Shown here: piece by piece, positions 12,901 to 25,342 of the stretch | How positions within the stretch are numbered: position 1 is the first letter of the stretch | Layout: every line of letters starts with the position of its first letter | DNA from: Megalobrama amblycephala | Lineage: Eukaryota; Chordata; Actinopteri; Cypriniformes; Xenocyprididae | DNA length: 64,000 nucleotides | Direction of reading: 5' to 3' | NCBI RefSeq assembly: GCF_018812025.1 | Contig: NC_063066.1 | Location: forward strand, 7,683,882-7,747,881 | The notes under the pieces: model-generated | What the model was told of the DNA's origin: nothing | Seen by the model: the letters and a program-made list of their open reading frames with translations, nothing else | The model's database searches: none | Program-made: the position numbers and the translations under genes

Positions 12901-13103
12901 TGTATCGACCTCATCCACTAAAGTTGTAAAGGAGGGAAATGTCATAGAGTAATTTGATGGAAGGTAAACAAACTCTGACACTTTTAAAATGAAGGTGCTG
13001 GACAAAAAAAAGTTCAGTACCGATGCTGTGCTACCACAGTTGTGTTTGATTGCAATATTGTGGTATTTTGAAAATACCTGTATTTTAATAATAATAATAA
13101 TAA
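9991..13103. other. intron, unassigned apart from one MITE
   Basis: Contains the MITE at 11525-11883. The part at 10440-10850 is of mixed composition and open in two overlapping frames on the plus strand (10610-10843 and 10618-11139), but neither shows a domain, and no splice-bounded exon is convincing. Confidence 0.5.
11525..11883. mobile_element. MITE with CTGAACG-containing inverted ends
   Basis: The left end AGGCTTCGTTTAAGCAAGTC with TGAACGGCCCAAA pairs with the inverse of the right end TTGGACTGACAGTCTGAACG with AGCCCT. It is about 359 bp and has no frame. No clear target duplication is visible. Confidence 0.55.
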
Positions 13104-13400
13104 TAGGGCTGCCCTCGACTAAAGATTTTTCTAGTTGTCGTTCATTTAGGCGATTAGTCCACTAATTGTGCATATATGTTAATAAACCATATAAATCATA
13201 ATATTTAGCCTTTAATTGCCTGTATATAATACATAGCCTAATCAGCACTCAAATGGAAGAAGACCATCTGAACATTTTAATAATTTATTGATAAACTAGT
13301 GTTTTGTGTGTTTTCGGCTGCAGAGATGATGCTGACTTGTCATCTCTGCAGTAGATTTGAATCGGTTCATTTAAAAGCTTTCCATAGATATATTTTTCAT
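13104..13400. mobile_element. hAT-like left end, TAGGGCTGCC, right end not found
   Basis: TAGGGCTGCCCTCGACTAAA followed by CGATTAGTCCACTAATTG is a hAT-type terminus with the same first seven bases as the complete hAT copy at 27162. A perfect 12-bp-arm hairpin, CTGCAGAGATGA with its inverse, lies at 13318-13351. No inverted right end was found, so the right boundary is arbitrary. Confidence 0.45.
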
Positions 13401-14609
13401 ATCAAGTGTATGCTGAGTTTTGGTTCATTTTTGTGACGCGCTCAAGTTCACTTAAGACCGAGACGGCAGAAAGCGCATCCTGTTTGTTTTCATTATTTCA
13501 CAAAAGCACATGTGAATTTACAGAAATAAAAGCAAACCATTTTCAGTTTTGAATGTTGGATTATTCTTATCTACATGACCAAAAACGATGGAGATCTGTA
13601 TGACCTGACAATGATGTCAGCATCATACAAAACCTTTCACTTACCAAATGCCTTTGTAGAAATGCATGCATTTAATGATATGAAGATGCAGTAAATCATA
13701 TAGCATTCAGCTAGTAATGTAATCTCAACATGACAGCCACTCCATGTATAAATGCTATGTATTATTCATTTGCAAAAAAACAAAAAAACAAAAGTACTAT
13801 TAATTCATTTGTGTTTTAAATTTAAAATTTATGTTTGCTTTTTTTCCCTTTAACACAAAAAATGTGGTTTGAAGTGTGCAACTATTGTTTTCTGCTGACC
13901 TCACTAGCAAACGCTGAACAAACAAACAAATAAAGCAACACGCTGCTGTGCTTTTCATTTTCTCAAACGTTTAGGCAAATTTACGGGCATCCGGCAGCCG
14001 TGCTCATAAAAGTCTGTATACTATCACCATTCGCAGGTAAAAGGAGAACACTTGTAAATTTCTGCGGCAGCATCCATGCCCTACATCCGAATAACACTGG
14101 TCTCAGGGAAGAATGATTAAAACATGCATTAGATGATATAAGAGTTGGCATGGGCATTGATTCAAGCTTTAAATATTCTGCTTTTTACAACTCTCCCTTG
14201 AGAGGTCTCTTTCAGTCCTCTTACTTGCTTCCCGTCAAATATTGGAGTCAAGATTGCCATTGCTGGGTTCATTACATTGCAGCTTTAGTTAATGAAACGG
14301 ACCCAGGCCGACGCAGGGGCCCTTTATGTGCGCCGATCAATCGGGCCATAGTAAATCTGAGCTTAACTGTGCCATATCATCTCAATGCAGTGTAGATTTT
14401 TCTGTTGCCATTGGCTAACCATCAGACACCACAATATATCATAAAGGGGGGTGAAGATGGAAGTTATATTTAGCTGCCTGACCTTTCTGAGATGTACATC
14501 TGTCTGTCACCCTACCGTCTCTGTGTGTGTGCTGCACTGATTGTTATTTACTGTCGACAATGCTGGTCCTAATGTCAACTCGGAGCGCTCTATTAGTCAA
14601 GACTGTGAT

Positions 14610-14611
<2 letters not shown>

Positions 14612-14642
<31 letters not shown>
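14612..14642. repeat. (CA)n microsatellite
   Basis: Uninterrupted 31-bp CA tract. Confidence 0.97.
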
Positions 14643-14644
<2 letters not shown>

Positions 14645-15046
14645 GACACATCATATTTTGCAGTCTTGCTATCTGAAAAGACCTTCCCACCTCCCTGTGT
14701 TTTATATGAAAATTCAGGAACAATCAACAATCAATTCTTTATAGACTTTAAACGCTGGTTCTCTCTTTTGTCTCTCTCTATTTAGCTTAAAAATAGAAAC
14801 GCACACATACACACAAACAATCTCAGCGCTCCTACGGAGTTGTTGTGTTCAAGGGAGCAAAACAATAGTGATTTTAAGGTACTTTTATCTGCATCAGGAC
14901 CAATTTACAGTTGCTGTCCCAAAAAGCTACAATTTCCATCACTAACCGAACAGTATGTGGCCTCCGCTGCACCTACATCAATGCAGCCAGGAATGATTGT
15001 GAATGCCACATAATATAAAGATGTTTATTGTAACAAATAATGCTGG

Positions 15047-15051
<5 letters not shown>

Positions 15052-15080
<29 letters not shown>
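15052..15080. repeat. poly(A) tract, 29 bp
   Basis: A run of 29 A. No retroposed sequence with a recognisable body is evident immediately upstream, so it is listed as a homopolymer. Confidence 0.95.
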
Positions 15081-16772
15081 CATCAGTGGCTGTGTGCATT
15101 GCTTTCTAATGCTTTCTCTTTCTGTACCCTTTGTTCCCTTTCTCTATATTTGTCAAATACGCAAAGTCTGTGTTAATTTGTCAGACATGATCACGGCACT
15201 GTAGAAACAGAAGTTTGATTGTGGGAGTGCAGTGTTCAGCTGCTGGGTTGATTACTTTGTGGAACATTTGATGTCTACAATGTGCTCTAATTCGCTGTTG
15301 TAACGGAAGTCATCAGCGTTAATTCTCAGCTTTGATTTTTGACAAAAGATGGTGATTTAGCATTGCCTGTGGTTTCTCAGACACCTGATGTTCTCTTCTT
15401 AGACTTGAAAGCAATTTAATTATTATTATTTTTGAGAACACATTTGTTAACCCCCACCCCCCGTCCCTGTCCCTCCGTACATTAATGTTTTTGTGGTCAT
15501 CCGTTTTAGTTTTCTTTCTTATAATCTGCTTTGAGCACCATAATGCCAGACAACTGCCCTCAAAACAAATACATTGTACTAGTAAAAGATATTTTAACAT
15601 AAAAAACATTTTAACAGTTACTGTATTTGTATTGATTGTTTGTTTGTTCTTCTTCTACATGAATGTGAATATGTGCCATTTTACTTGGCTCAATGGATTC
15701 TGGGATTGACTTTGTATAAAGGATACATTTACCTTAGATTGCTTATTTGCCTATTGTTTTGAATTGTTTTTTTCTCACCAAATAATGCCAGATAGGAATG
15801 ATGCCTTGGAACAGAGCTTTTGATACAATTAGTTATTTATTTATTTATTTATTTATTAATACACCCAACCCTCTACAATGTGAGTAAAATGCTTGCATAC
15901 GTGACTAAATCTTCACTCTGCGTGACAAATAAATGTCTACCATTAGCTACTGGCTAATAATTTCTCAGATTTTACACACTGTGCGTATGTTTAGCATAGA
16001 TATAGTTTCACTCGCAGCTCGCTGAACGCTCTGAGCACTTGATTTTTGCTCTCTGTCAAGCGATCTGTACTATTTCAATTCAGCTCAATGGATGCACAGC
16101 GTACCTGTATTTGAACCCAGCAGCTCATCATTCCTTTAGTGTATTGCATATTGTTATTAGTAGTAAAATTTGTTTTAGTCTAGTCTTTGTGTCAAGCTGT
16201 CATTTTAGTTTTTATTAGTTTGTCACGTTCATACTCTTTTTAGTCTAGTCAAGTTTCAGTCGTCTAAAAGTCTGAGCATTTTAGTCTTATTTTAGTCAGA
16301 ATTATCCATGACTATTTTCGTCTAGTTTTAGTCGATGAAAACTGATGACATTTTAGTCTAGTTTTAGTCAATTAATTTTATTTGAGTCTCTTTTTAGTAA
16401 TGCAATTCTATTTAACCCAATCAATATAGTATAGTACCTAGTAGTATAGACGAAACAAAAATGTTCTTTTAGCCAAACCCATTTTAAACAGGGTTATCTT
16501 GTTATATTGTTACCTACATTATATAGATAATACCTTATAATGCCTTGATGTCTCTTAACCCTTTAAGACCTTAAGGCTTTTTTAGAGTTTTTTTTTTTTT
16601 TTTTTTCTCTCTCTCTGAGCGACAAACACAAAAGTAAAGACTCATAACTCCAAAACTGTAGCAAGGAGTAGTCAAAAGTTAGGTATCATTTGATAGAACA
16701 CTTTTTAATGTTTTAGAAAATATAAATTACATTACATTTGGACATTTTCATGCTGAAAAACTGCTGATAAAA

Positions 16773-16774
<2 letters not shown>

Positions 16775-16840
<66 letters not shown>
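16775..16840. repeat. compound (CT)n(AT)n microsatellite
   Basis: About 34 bp of CT running into about 32 bp of AT, inside the composite repeat region 16138-18673. Confidence 0.97.
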
Positions 16841-16842
<2 letters not shown>

Positions 16843-17298
16843 CATTTTATAATTTTTTTTTTATTTGCAATGGAATAAATCAGGAAGGCAATAAGATCAG
16901 AGAAATTCTTTTTGGGTGATGCCCTCCTAAATGTGAGCTGCATCTTTTTCAAATTTTGTGGTGATAAATTGTTATTCATTTTTTCGCAGCTAGATGGCGC
17001 CCATGGGTGGTAAACTCCAGTTTAGAGGCACTTCTCAGCACTCGTTAGGAGTTTTTCGAAATGGCTCGATGCATTAAAAAGATGAGATTCTAAGTTTTAA
17101 GATGATACCTATTTTGTGTTATTCCACGTTCGAAAAAGAACATGGATGGGTCCAGGATCATTGGATACACACTGCATCCCGAAAAGATGAGAGACATGTT
17201 TTTAGCCAAGTATGTTAAATAATTTTGTGAGTAATATCTTGTGATCAACGTAATATATTATGTTGATTTTGGATTCATTTTAATCATTAGAATCTGCT

Positions 17299-18230
17299 TT
17301 AAAGGTGCCCTAGAATTAAATATTGAATTTATATTGGCATAGTTGAATAACAAGAGTTCAGTACATGGAAAAGACATACACTGAGTTTCAAGCTCCATTG
17401 TTTCCTCCTTCTTATATGAATCTCAAGAACAGGCGAATCTCAACATAACACCGACTTATGTAACAGTCGGGGTGTACGCCCCCAATATTTGCATATGCCA
17501 GCTCATGATCGAGACATTAGACAAGGGCAGAACGTCTGGATGTGCACAGCTGAATCATCAGACTAGGTAAGCAAGCAAGGACAATAGCGAAAAATGGCAG
17601 ATGGAGCAATAATAACTGACATGATCCATGATAACATGATATTTTAGTGATATTTGTAAACTGTCTTTCTAAATGTTTCGTTAGCATGTTGTTAATGTAC
17701 TGTTAAATGTGGTTAAAGTTACCATCGTTTATTACTGTATTCACGGAGACAAGAGCCGTCGCTATTTTAATTTTTAAACACTTGCAGTCTGTATAATGCA
17801 TAAACAACTTCATTCTTTATAAATCTCTTCAACAGTGTGTAATGTTAGCTTTAGCCACGCAGCATAGCCTCAAATCCAAATAAACAAATCCAAAATCCAA
17901 ATAAATACTATACTCACATGATCTGATGTATGCATGCAGCATGCATGACGAACATCTTGTAAAGATCCATTTTGAGGGTTATATTAGCTGTGTAAACTGT
18001 GTTTATGCTGTTCAAGGCAAGCGCGAGCTCCGGGGGAGGGGGAGCACGAGAATTAAAGGGGCCGCAACCTATATATCGGTGCATAGTAAATGATGCCCCA
18101 AAATAGGCAGTTAAAAAAATTAATAAAAAAAAATCTATGGGGTATTTTGAGCTGAAACTTCACAGACACATTCAGGGGACACCTTAGACTTATATTAATC
18201 TTTTAAAAAGAAGTTCTAGGACACCTTTAA
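17299..18230. mobile_element. TTAA-flanked non-autonomous element, nested in an older repeat
   Basis: The ends are AGGTGCCCTAGAAT and AGTTCTAGGACACCT, bordered by TTAA at 17299-17302 and 18227-18230. The body matches, from memory, a very common cyprinid repeat containing GAACAGGCGAATCTCAACAT and GGTATTTTGAGCTGAAACTT. There is no coding frame. It sits between the two halves of a TTTAGTC/GACGAAA-rich repeat. Confidence 0.7.
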
Positions 18231-18673
18231 ATAATGATGTGCATTTTCTATGATCTGTGCATTTTTCATTAAGTTATGAGCACGTGAAATCTACATATTT
18301 ACCTACATATAGGTCCCTTTCTCTATGTCAGAGGAAGTGACGTCGCCTGCGTCTGCGCAGTGCGACATGACGCAGCACCTGAAGTGAGACACAGGAAACA
18401 GAAATACTGCAAAATAATAACCCGACTAAATGAGACGAAATAACGTTATAACATTTCGTCTCGTCTCGTCTCGTTTTGGTTAATAAAAATGAAGAGACAT
18501 TTTAGCATAGTTTTTATTTTGTAAACCACATTTAGTCTCGTTTTTATTCGTCAACAATATTGCATTATATATTTAATTGCATTTACGTTGCGTCTCGTCT
18601 TGTTTTCGTCACGTGATAAAGGTTCGTTGACGACGATATTTAGTCATAATTTTCGTTGACGAAAGCAACACTA

Positions 18674-20344
18674 CACGCCAATGACGATTCTATTGCCAAG
18701 GTGTGCGTAGAGACATTAATTCTTTTTTTTCTAAGAATAGCATTCAAAAATGAATCACAATACTACCAGAGACATTTAAATGTACAGGATTGATGTTGAT
18801 TTCAGGTTGCTTTTTTCTTGAGCGCAAATACAATCAACACGTGGAATGTGTCCCACTACTCTTTTCATGTTTAGTTTATCTGGAGCATTGATATAATAAT
18901 ATTCACTTTATTTCCTTTTCTTCCCACATTTTTGGCCAGTGTTGTCATTCCAGAGTCAGTGAGTCTAACAGAGTGTCGTACAGCAGTGAAGGCAGGCCCC
19001 CAGGGGCTGGATCGCAATGTGATTCGTGTTTGGGTCTAAATAAGTTGATTGAGTTTGCTGGTGACAATGTGTAGTGCGAAGGACTCTGTAATGTTGTTAG
19101 AGAATTAGTGCTCCATGATGAATTGTGTGACAGAGCGGCTTTGACAGCCCCATGGTGGTTTACTCTTAGCTGTGCAGTTTATACTCATTTAAACGCCAAG
19201 GACTTTTCACTTTTGTTTAAGGCATTTATTCCTGCCCCCCTGCGTGACAGCCCAGCTCACTGTTGAATGGTAAAAAGGCCTGTATGTTTGGATGAAACTT
19301 CAGCATTGCTGGAGTTAATCAGGTTGTAGGGTTCTCTTCCTTCTTAGGATTGCTTTATTTTGGGATATTGAAAGGACCCATATTTCCACAGGGTTGCAGA
19401 GAAAGCCGAATTGGAAGAGAGCCAAATTCTCATCTCGTCAGAGTCAGCGAGCGGCACTCCGCTGAGCGTTCCCTATAACAGAGAAATAACAGCGGACAGG
19501 ACAAATCCAGCAATGAATACAACTGTGTTTCTGATTCAATAAAGACACAGCAGAGAACCGCTGGATTTGAGACTGCAGGGCTGAAGATATTAAACACGCA
19601 GTGCACTTTTTAATGTGTTGGCTTGAGCTGCTATAATTCAGTGACGGGGATTATTGATCCTGGCTGCCATTTTCTTTTCTCAGTCACTTCATAAAGAATC
19701 GGATGACTGGGGAGGGACTGCTGGGTGTGGCATCCTTCTTCTCTTTTCTCCATTACTTTACCTCCTGATGGCATCGATCTCCAGGCTGGCCTCCTCTCCA
19801 GAGAGCCACTGGAGTATCTCTTTGGGCTAAGCTAGCTGTTATTACAAACCTCTGTCTTTATAAATGTGCAGTTCCTCTCTAAATTATGTCTGGAACTGTC
19901 TGAGCATTTTGTACCAAGCTCTAACCAAAGGCACACAAAAGAAAAAAAGAGATTATTGATTATTTGAACATCACACGGATTGTTACAGAACAAACACTGG
20001 TATCAACAATTGGGAGGGAGAACCCTCTTTGAAAGGCAAAACATTTAATATCAAAACAGTTCTGCTGTCCATGCAATGGCCATCGGAATATAGAGAACAA
20101 GAGAATTTAGAATAGCAGCTTTTAATTGGTTCGCATGCGGTTCACATGTTTTATGCATATTTTCCCTTTCTCTATTAATGGAATGACAAGCAGAACACGT
20201 TGTGCCTTAAAAACAGAGATGTTGTCTGACAGTTTAGCAACAAAGATTTGGTCTTGTCAACTAGGCCACAACTTTTAAATAACTTTTCGTTAAAATTCTG
20301 TAAGGTTAATTAGTGCATAACTCTTTATGAACTAATTAAATGAA
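18674..20344. other. intron, apparently single-copy
   Basis: No transposon termini or long simple repeats are seen. Composition is more balanced than in neighbouring blocks, especially 19100-19300 and 19380-19860. No exon with good splice signals was found. Confidence 0.5.
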
Positions 20345-20790
20345 TCAGCATGTTGAATCATCTGTTTGGAGCGCCAAAGTCACGTGATTTCAACAGTTTG
20401 GTGTTTTGACACGTGATCCGAATCATGATTCGATACGCTGATTCATTATGCTCCGAAGCTTCCTGAAGCAGTGTTTTGAAATCGGCCATCACTATACAAG
20501 TCGTTATTTAGTTTTTTTGGCACACCAAAAATATTTTCGTCGCTTTATTATATTAATATTGAACTACTGCACTCACATGAACCGATTTAAATATGTTTTT
20601 AGTACATTAATGGATCTTGAGAGAGGAAATGTCATTGCTGGCTACGGAGGCCTCACTGAGTCATCGGATTTCAACAAAAATATCTTAATTTGTGTTCCGA
20701 AGATGAACGAAGGCCTTACGGGTGTGAAACGGCATGAGGGTGAGTAATAAATGACAGAATTTTCATTTTTGGGTGAACTAACCCTTTAAC
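20345..20790. mobile_element. MITE with GGGTGAACTAACCCTTTAA end
   Basis: The right side reads GATGAACGAAGGCCTTACGG, then GGGTGAGTAATAAATGACAG, then TTTTTGGGTGAACTAACCC and TTTAA. This is the terminus of an abundant cyprinid MITE. The left boundary, near GGAGCGCCAAAGTCACGTGA, is approximate. A 99-residue frame inside (20448-20747) lies within the repeat and is not considered a gene. Confidence 0.7.
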
Positions 20791-23007
20791 ATTCTGTTCT
20801 TGATGTCTGAAGTTAGCAGTAAACAAGAAATATTAACTAAATTCTTTGCATTTTCTTAATTTTGTTATTGTTTTACAGTTAAATATCTAAACATCTTTAA
20901 AACTAGAGAATGTTCCTTTAAAACTTTACTTTTATTTTATTTTATTTATTTTAAGACTTTTTTTTGTTCCTATAGCCACTAATTACATCTCCTCACCCTT
21001 TCTGATTTCCAATGTAATTTTTCCCTTAAATATGTAAATATTGAGAATTTATGGCATGTTTTAATGATTAATTATGCATTATTAATGCAAATAAGGCTGA
21101 GGCATGAAATAAACATATCAAGTTGTGGTTGAAAAACACTGCATTTCTTGAGTGATATTACCTTATGCTGTGGTTGTTACTGTGGTAAGGAGAGAAAATG
21201 TTCTGAGATGATTTCTGCTCTGTTGTGGTGTTGTGCTGAGTGAGAGCAGGACTCTCATTTGTCCGTGTCCTCTACCGGAGCAGTGGGCCGCACCCTCACC
21301 TTCATCCTTTCACCATCCTGTTTCTAATAAATGTGCAAATCGCGTCAGTTTGTGAACCCAGGAGCTAGTGTTCGTCAAGGTCACTCCATGGCCATGTTGA
21401 CGACAGAAAGAGAATAGAAAAGGCAACATTTCCTTAGAGACAAAAACAGTGTGGCCTCATTTCCCTTGCTATGAGAGAGCGGATGCAAATGTATTTTTAT
21501 AGATTATGAGGAAAGATTGTAAACATACACTTTTTATATGAAACTGATTTAATGATTTTTCTCCCCTCATCAATATCTCCTAGCCTGGGTAAAAGTTAAC
21601 AGTGTCAGTTTTGAGGTTGTACTTGAAACTGTTGATTCCCAAACGAACGACAAGGAAGCACAAAAAAATGAACATTAGTAAATACACACGAGTAAATACA
21701 AAGTGTTCGTTGTTAGTCGCAAACAGCACAGCAGCTCCAGACAATCAAAACCCAGTGTACTCGCATGATAAGCAGGATCAAAGCAGTTTTCAGGCCTTCC
21801 CACTTAGCTCTCTCCAGCACTGAAAAGCTTTTCTAATATAACCCGGTCCTAAAGCGCTTGCCCAGGCACAAACCTTCATTCCAGTGATATTCTTTTGAGC
21901 TGTTTTGTATTGTGTTCCATTTCTCGTTCTGCAGTTTTTTTTTCTTATTTTCAAATCTTCCTCTTGCTCGTTCTCTCATACGCCCCCTGATGCTGATTGG
22001 TTACATGTTTGTTTTTGGACTCGGCCCGACTAACTTCCAAACAGTGGATTTGAAATATCACTGAGTCCCCCTTTACCTTAAAATCTCAAGGAAGGTAAAT
22101 ATTTTGTTACAAAAAGTTTGGGAATCCCCCCTCTGCAAAACGTAGCTTATTGCTTTAAAATCTACACTATTTTGAAAGCAGCTAAGCTGCTGTCTCACTA
22201 ATGAAAAATGTAGTTCATTTAATAGCGCTACTGCTGTTAGTTACTTCCCAACACTGATCAGTGCCATGCCAATATTAGTTCTTAGTCAGTTTTGCCCACG
22301 ATGACAACAACACTGGGTGAATTGGTCTCTAACCTCCAGGTAGCCACTGCACTCTCCTTCTCAGCATATTCAGCACCCATTACAAATTCCAGTTATTACT
22401 CTCTGAGCCATACAGATCCTGAAAGCTTCGGCATCCTGTACTGTGATTTGCTTTGCAGCCCCTTATGGGTGTCTCCATGGGAGCCATAACAGTAGTAAAA
22501 TATTACCCGACATGTTTTCAAAACGTGCTGACTACAACAACACGCAGCTAATTGAGAACTTACTCGCCAATAATGACTTATCATACTATGCTCAGCACAG
22601 TGCTGATGCAGGCAGGCTCATTTAGCAAGCCAGAGTTTACCACTTAATGAAGTCTGAAAAAGTCAGATGGAGAGAGAAAGGACAAGGGGTTGCATATGGA
22701 TTTGGTCATTTGAAATCCCCTCAATGCAGTGTACCTTGAGTATTTCTTTTTACAGCCTTCATTTACACATTTGCTTAATGGGCATTTCAGTGAAAGTATA
22801 CAGTAGTTCTGTTTTTATTTATGTTTTTGCCAGGTCAGTAGGTTAAGTGTGCCATTCTCTGGTGATGAAAGAGGCAATGTAATGAATCACTTTTCTACTG
22901 TTCTCCTGCTAAAGCTACTCGAGGTCTGTTGTCACTTTGCCATGGCCTCCACTGCCAGCTGCCAGTCAGTGCAAACAAATGCAAAGTGCATGTGCAAGCT
23001 GCACGTA
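20791..23007. other. intron, unassigned
   Basis: AT-rich to 21180, then mixed composition. Short frames at 21602-21823 and 22292-22625 have no recognisable domain. No gene seen. Confidence 0.5.
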
Positions 23008-23402
23008 CATCTCCTGGATCGGTTCTCCGTGTATTTCTCTCCACGTACAGCTAGTCACACTTGGCCAGATCAAAGACCTCAACATTACCAATGGTGTCCC
23101 ACAGGGGTCAATTCTTGGCCCCGTTCTGTTCCTCATCTAAACTCTCTCACTAATTGAGATCGTAAACAAAAGAGGCATAACGTTTCATAGCTATGCTGAT
23201 GATATAAAGCTCTATTTTAAAACTACTCCAGTGCTTCCTCAACTCTAAAGGATTGCCTTGATGGAATCAGCCTATTTGCAGCCATAATCATAATGTTTTA
23301 TCCCCTTTTAAGTACTCTTATCTACTTCTCTTCTCTGTTCAGCACTCTCAGATTGCTTAATGTAATGAAAAGTGCTATACTAATTGAAATGATTATTATT
23401 AA
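23008..23402 (+). pseudogene. broken L2-type LINE reverse-transcriptase fragment
   Basis: The translation shows the reverse-transcriptase block NGVPQGSILGPVLFLI, and after a stop and a shift in frame the block FHSYADDIKLYF, whose YADD is the catalytic aspartate pair. These are adjacent palm motifs of non-LTR retrotransposons. The 3' part then jumps to a short tail, AAAAGTGCTATACTAATTG followed by ATTATTATTAA, close to the usual L2-family 3' end. The fragment is 5' truncated, internally deleted and interrupted by stops, so it is dead. It is in the same orientation as the teneurin exon. Confidence 0.82.
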
Positions 23403-25342
23403 TGAGGTAATAGTGAAGATAAGATTGATATTTGCTTTGCATTGGGCATGTATGCTAGATATAAACACACTGATAATTTTTCCGAAGCTCTCTGTATGTT
23501 TTCAGTCCTTTCTTTACCTAACGTACAGTGATGTAGCTATTGTTCTGTGAGAATGACATAGATGAATGGAGGTAGGGATGCTCTAATTGTTTCTTGTGAG
23601 GGTGCTGTCTGGTTTAGCTGTCTCCTCCCTCTTTAAAGTGTGAACCTCCATTCCCTTTTCTCTGTGCGCAATTAACTGTAGGTGAGAGCTGTTTGCTCAC
23701 TCACACATCCAATCATTCTCTAAAACAATTCATTCAAAAATGAAGCAAGTGACTGTCTTTAGGAGCAAGTCATTGAATCATTCACTCAGCCGATTTGTTC
23801 AATAACACAGAATCATTCAGGAACCAAACATCAATACTGCTCGTTGCTGGGTGTAGCAATGTTTCTGCTGGCTTCGTTGGAAATATTTTCATTGGTGGAG
23901 CAAAATTAACTGAAGTTACTGAATATTAACTTGCTTCTGAGATGTTTTATAAAATCACACAAGCATGCAGGCAGCATTGTTGCTTATCAGAAACAGCCCA
24001 AACCATCATTGACACTTCTGACAGTAGAGTTTCAATGTCTAACTGCCTGGAAGCACACCTGGAGAGAAATGAAACACATTAAACTCGGAGCTTAAAAGTG
24101 GCTGGTTGCACTAAAGCGTCAGTAACTCATTGGTCAGGATCATGGTCATTTGGCCATTTTAAGGATTAACTTCCTGTAAAAGAAAAAAAAAAAACTTCAT
24201 GTAAAAGAATATATAAGATATTCATCATAATTAAGTAATGTATTTGCAGCGAGAGTGATAGGGAACGCGTTACATTCAAAGCTTAGAAGGATCACTGTCA
24301 TTTGATCGCTTTAGTCACGTTAAACCTCCCTAAAGCATCAATCATATAAAATAATAGATGCACAATTGTAATGTATTTCCTTGCAGCGAGATTGTTAGGG
24401 ATCGTATTTAACCCAGAGCTCAATAGCAGCTGGCTGGACGAAGCTGCCAGTGAGCAGTTATATTAAATTTAATGAGCATAATTAATTAAACACCACAAGG
24501 CCTGTGGCTTCCAAACTGGTATATCTGTCTTCATTCAGTAGTTTCTGTTACTGGCTGGGGTGGCAGGTCAGCTGACCTGTCAGTGGATGGTGGCAGGTCA
24601 CGTAACCCGTCAGTGGTGGCTTCGGCCAGCCACCTGAAGATGAAGAACCCCCACTCACTTGAGAAATAGGTAACAAATTCAAGGTATCTTCTCCATCACT
24701 GAGTTGAGCTGAGCTGAGTTGTGAGCCGAGTGATGTTGTTGACTGCTTTTAATAGTGAGGCTGATCCAAGAATGGTTTTGGTTCAATTATTAGCTTTTTC
24801 CAGGGCCTGCATGAACGCCACAGTCAGGCCACCTCAAACTCTCAACTGCATTTACAACACTGTTTCAGCAGGGTCTCGCCTGCATAACAAGATGTGCCTT
24901 GAGTAATGTTCTCATCTGCTGGAAATAACACAACTAATAGCGAGATGCAACAAGGCCCTGTCGCTCCTATTATCAATATGTGGCAGGAAGCGAGAATGCT
25001 CTACGGCAGATTCAAATTAGAAAAGGAGAGAAACTTGTCAGACTCAGTCACTGCTGCTGAAATCATTCTAATCTTTTTACTGAGGTGAGACCACAGGAAA
25101 GCTCAACAACATGCAGACCTGTGGCGTATAGTCACATCCTGCTTGTTTGTGAGAAATGAACCTGTTTAAAACATGAGACACAGCTATAGAAAATCATTTA
25201 CCTGGGTAGTGGTTTCTGTCTGAGTGCTTTAATGTATTGTGTGTTTGTGCTTTCCTTTTTTATGCATGATTTTTGTTGTTTTTTACATTCTTCTTTTTTG
25301 TTGTCTCCATTGTCTTCCTTTTTTCCCATAATGCCACTGAAG
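23403..25342. other. intron, unassigned, with a decayed GAATCATTCACTC patch
   Basis: The patch 23700-23830 shares GAATCATTCACTCA and ATTTGTTC phrases with the inside of the hAT-like element at 5830-5950, so it is probably an old fragment of that family. Two loose copies of TTGCAGCGAGAKTGATAGGG lie at 24246 and 24383. The tandem palindrome units are at 24559. The tract before 25343 is described with the candidate exon. Confidence 0.5.
24559..24616. repeat. two 30-bp tandem units with a nuclear-receptor-like palindrome
   Basis: GGTGGCAGGTCA begins units at 24559 and 24589, and each unit ends GTCAGTGG. The first contains the perfect palindrome AGGTCAGCTGACCT (24565-24578), two AGGTCA half-sites facing each other across GC. 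The second has AGGTCACGTAACC, which disrupts the palindrome but creates a CACGT-like core. Binding is unproven. Confidence 0.7.

Larger units (their letters stand above)
13401..16137. other. intron, unassigned
   Basis: Holds the CA tract at 14612 and A29 at 15052. The part at 14150-14400 has balanced composition and no repeat features, and is a possible conserved non-coding segment. No gene seen. Confidence 0.5.
16138..18673. mobile_element. TTTAGTC/GTTGACGAAA repeat interrupted by a younger insertion
   Basis: The left part (16138-16490) repeats TTTTAGTCTAGT motifs many times. The right part (18420-18673) carries CGTCTCGTCTCG, TTTTCGTCAC and the end TCGTTGACGAAAGCAACACTA. The two parts look like ends of one dispersed DNA repeat. 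Between them lie a CT/AT microsatellite, unassigned sequence and the complete TTAA element at 17299-18230. The left boundary is uncertain. Confidence 0.5.

Noticed and set aside
20448..20747. 99-residue frame with a plausible start
   Set aside because: Falls entirely within a dispersed MITE.
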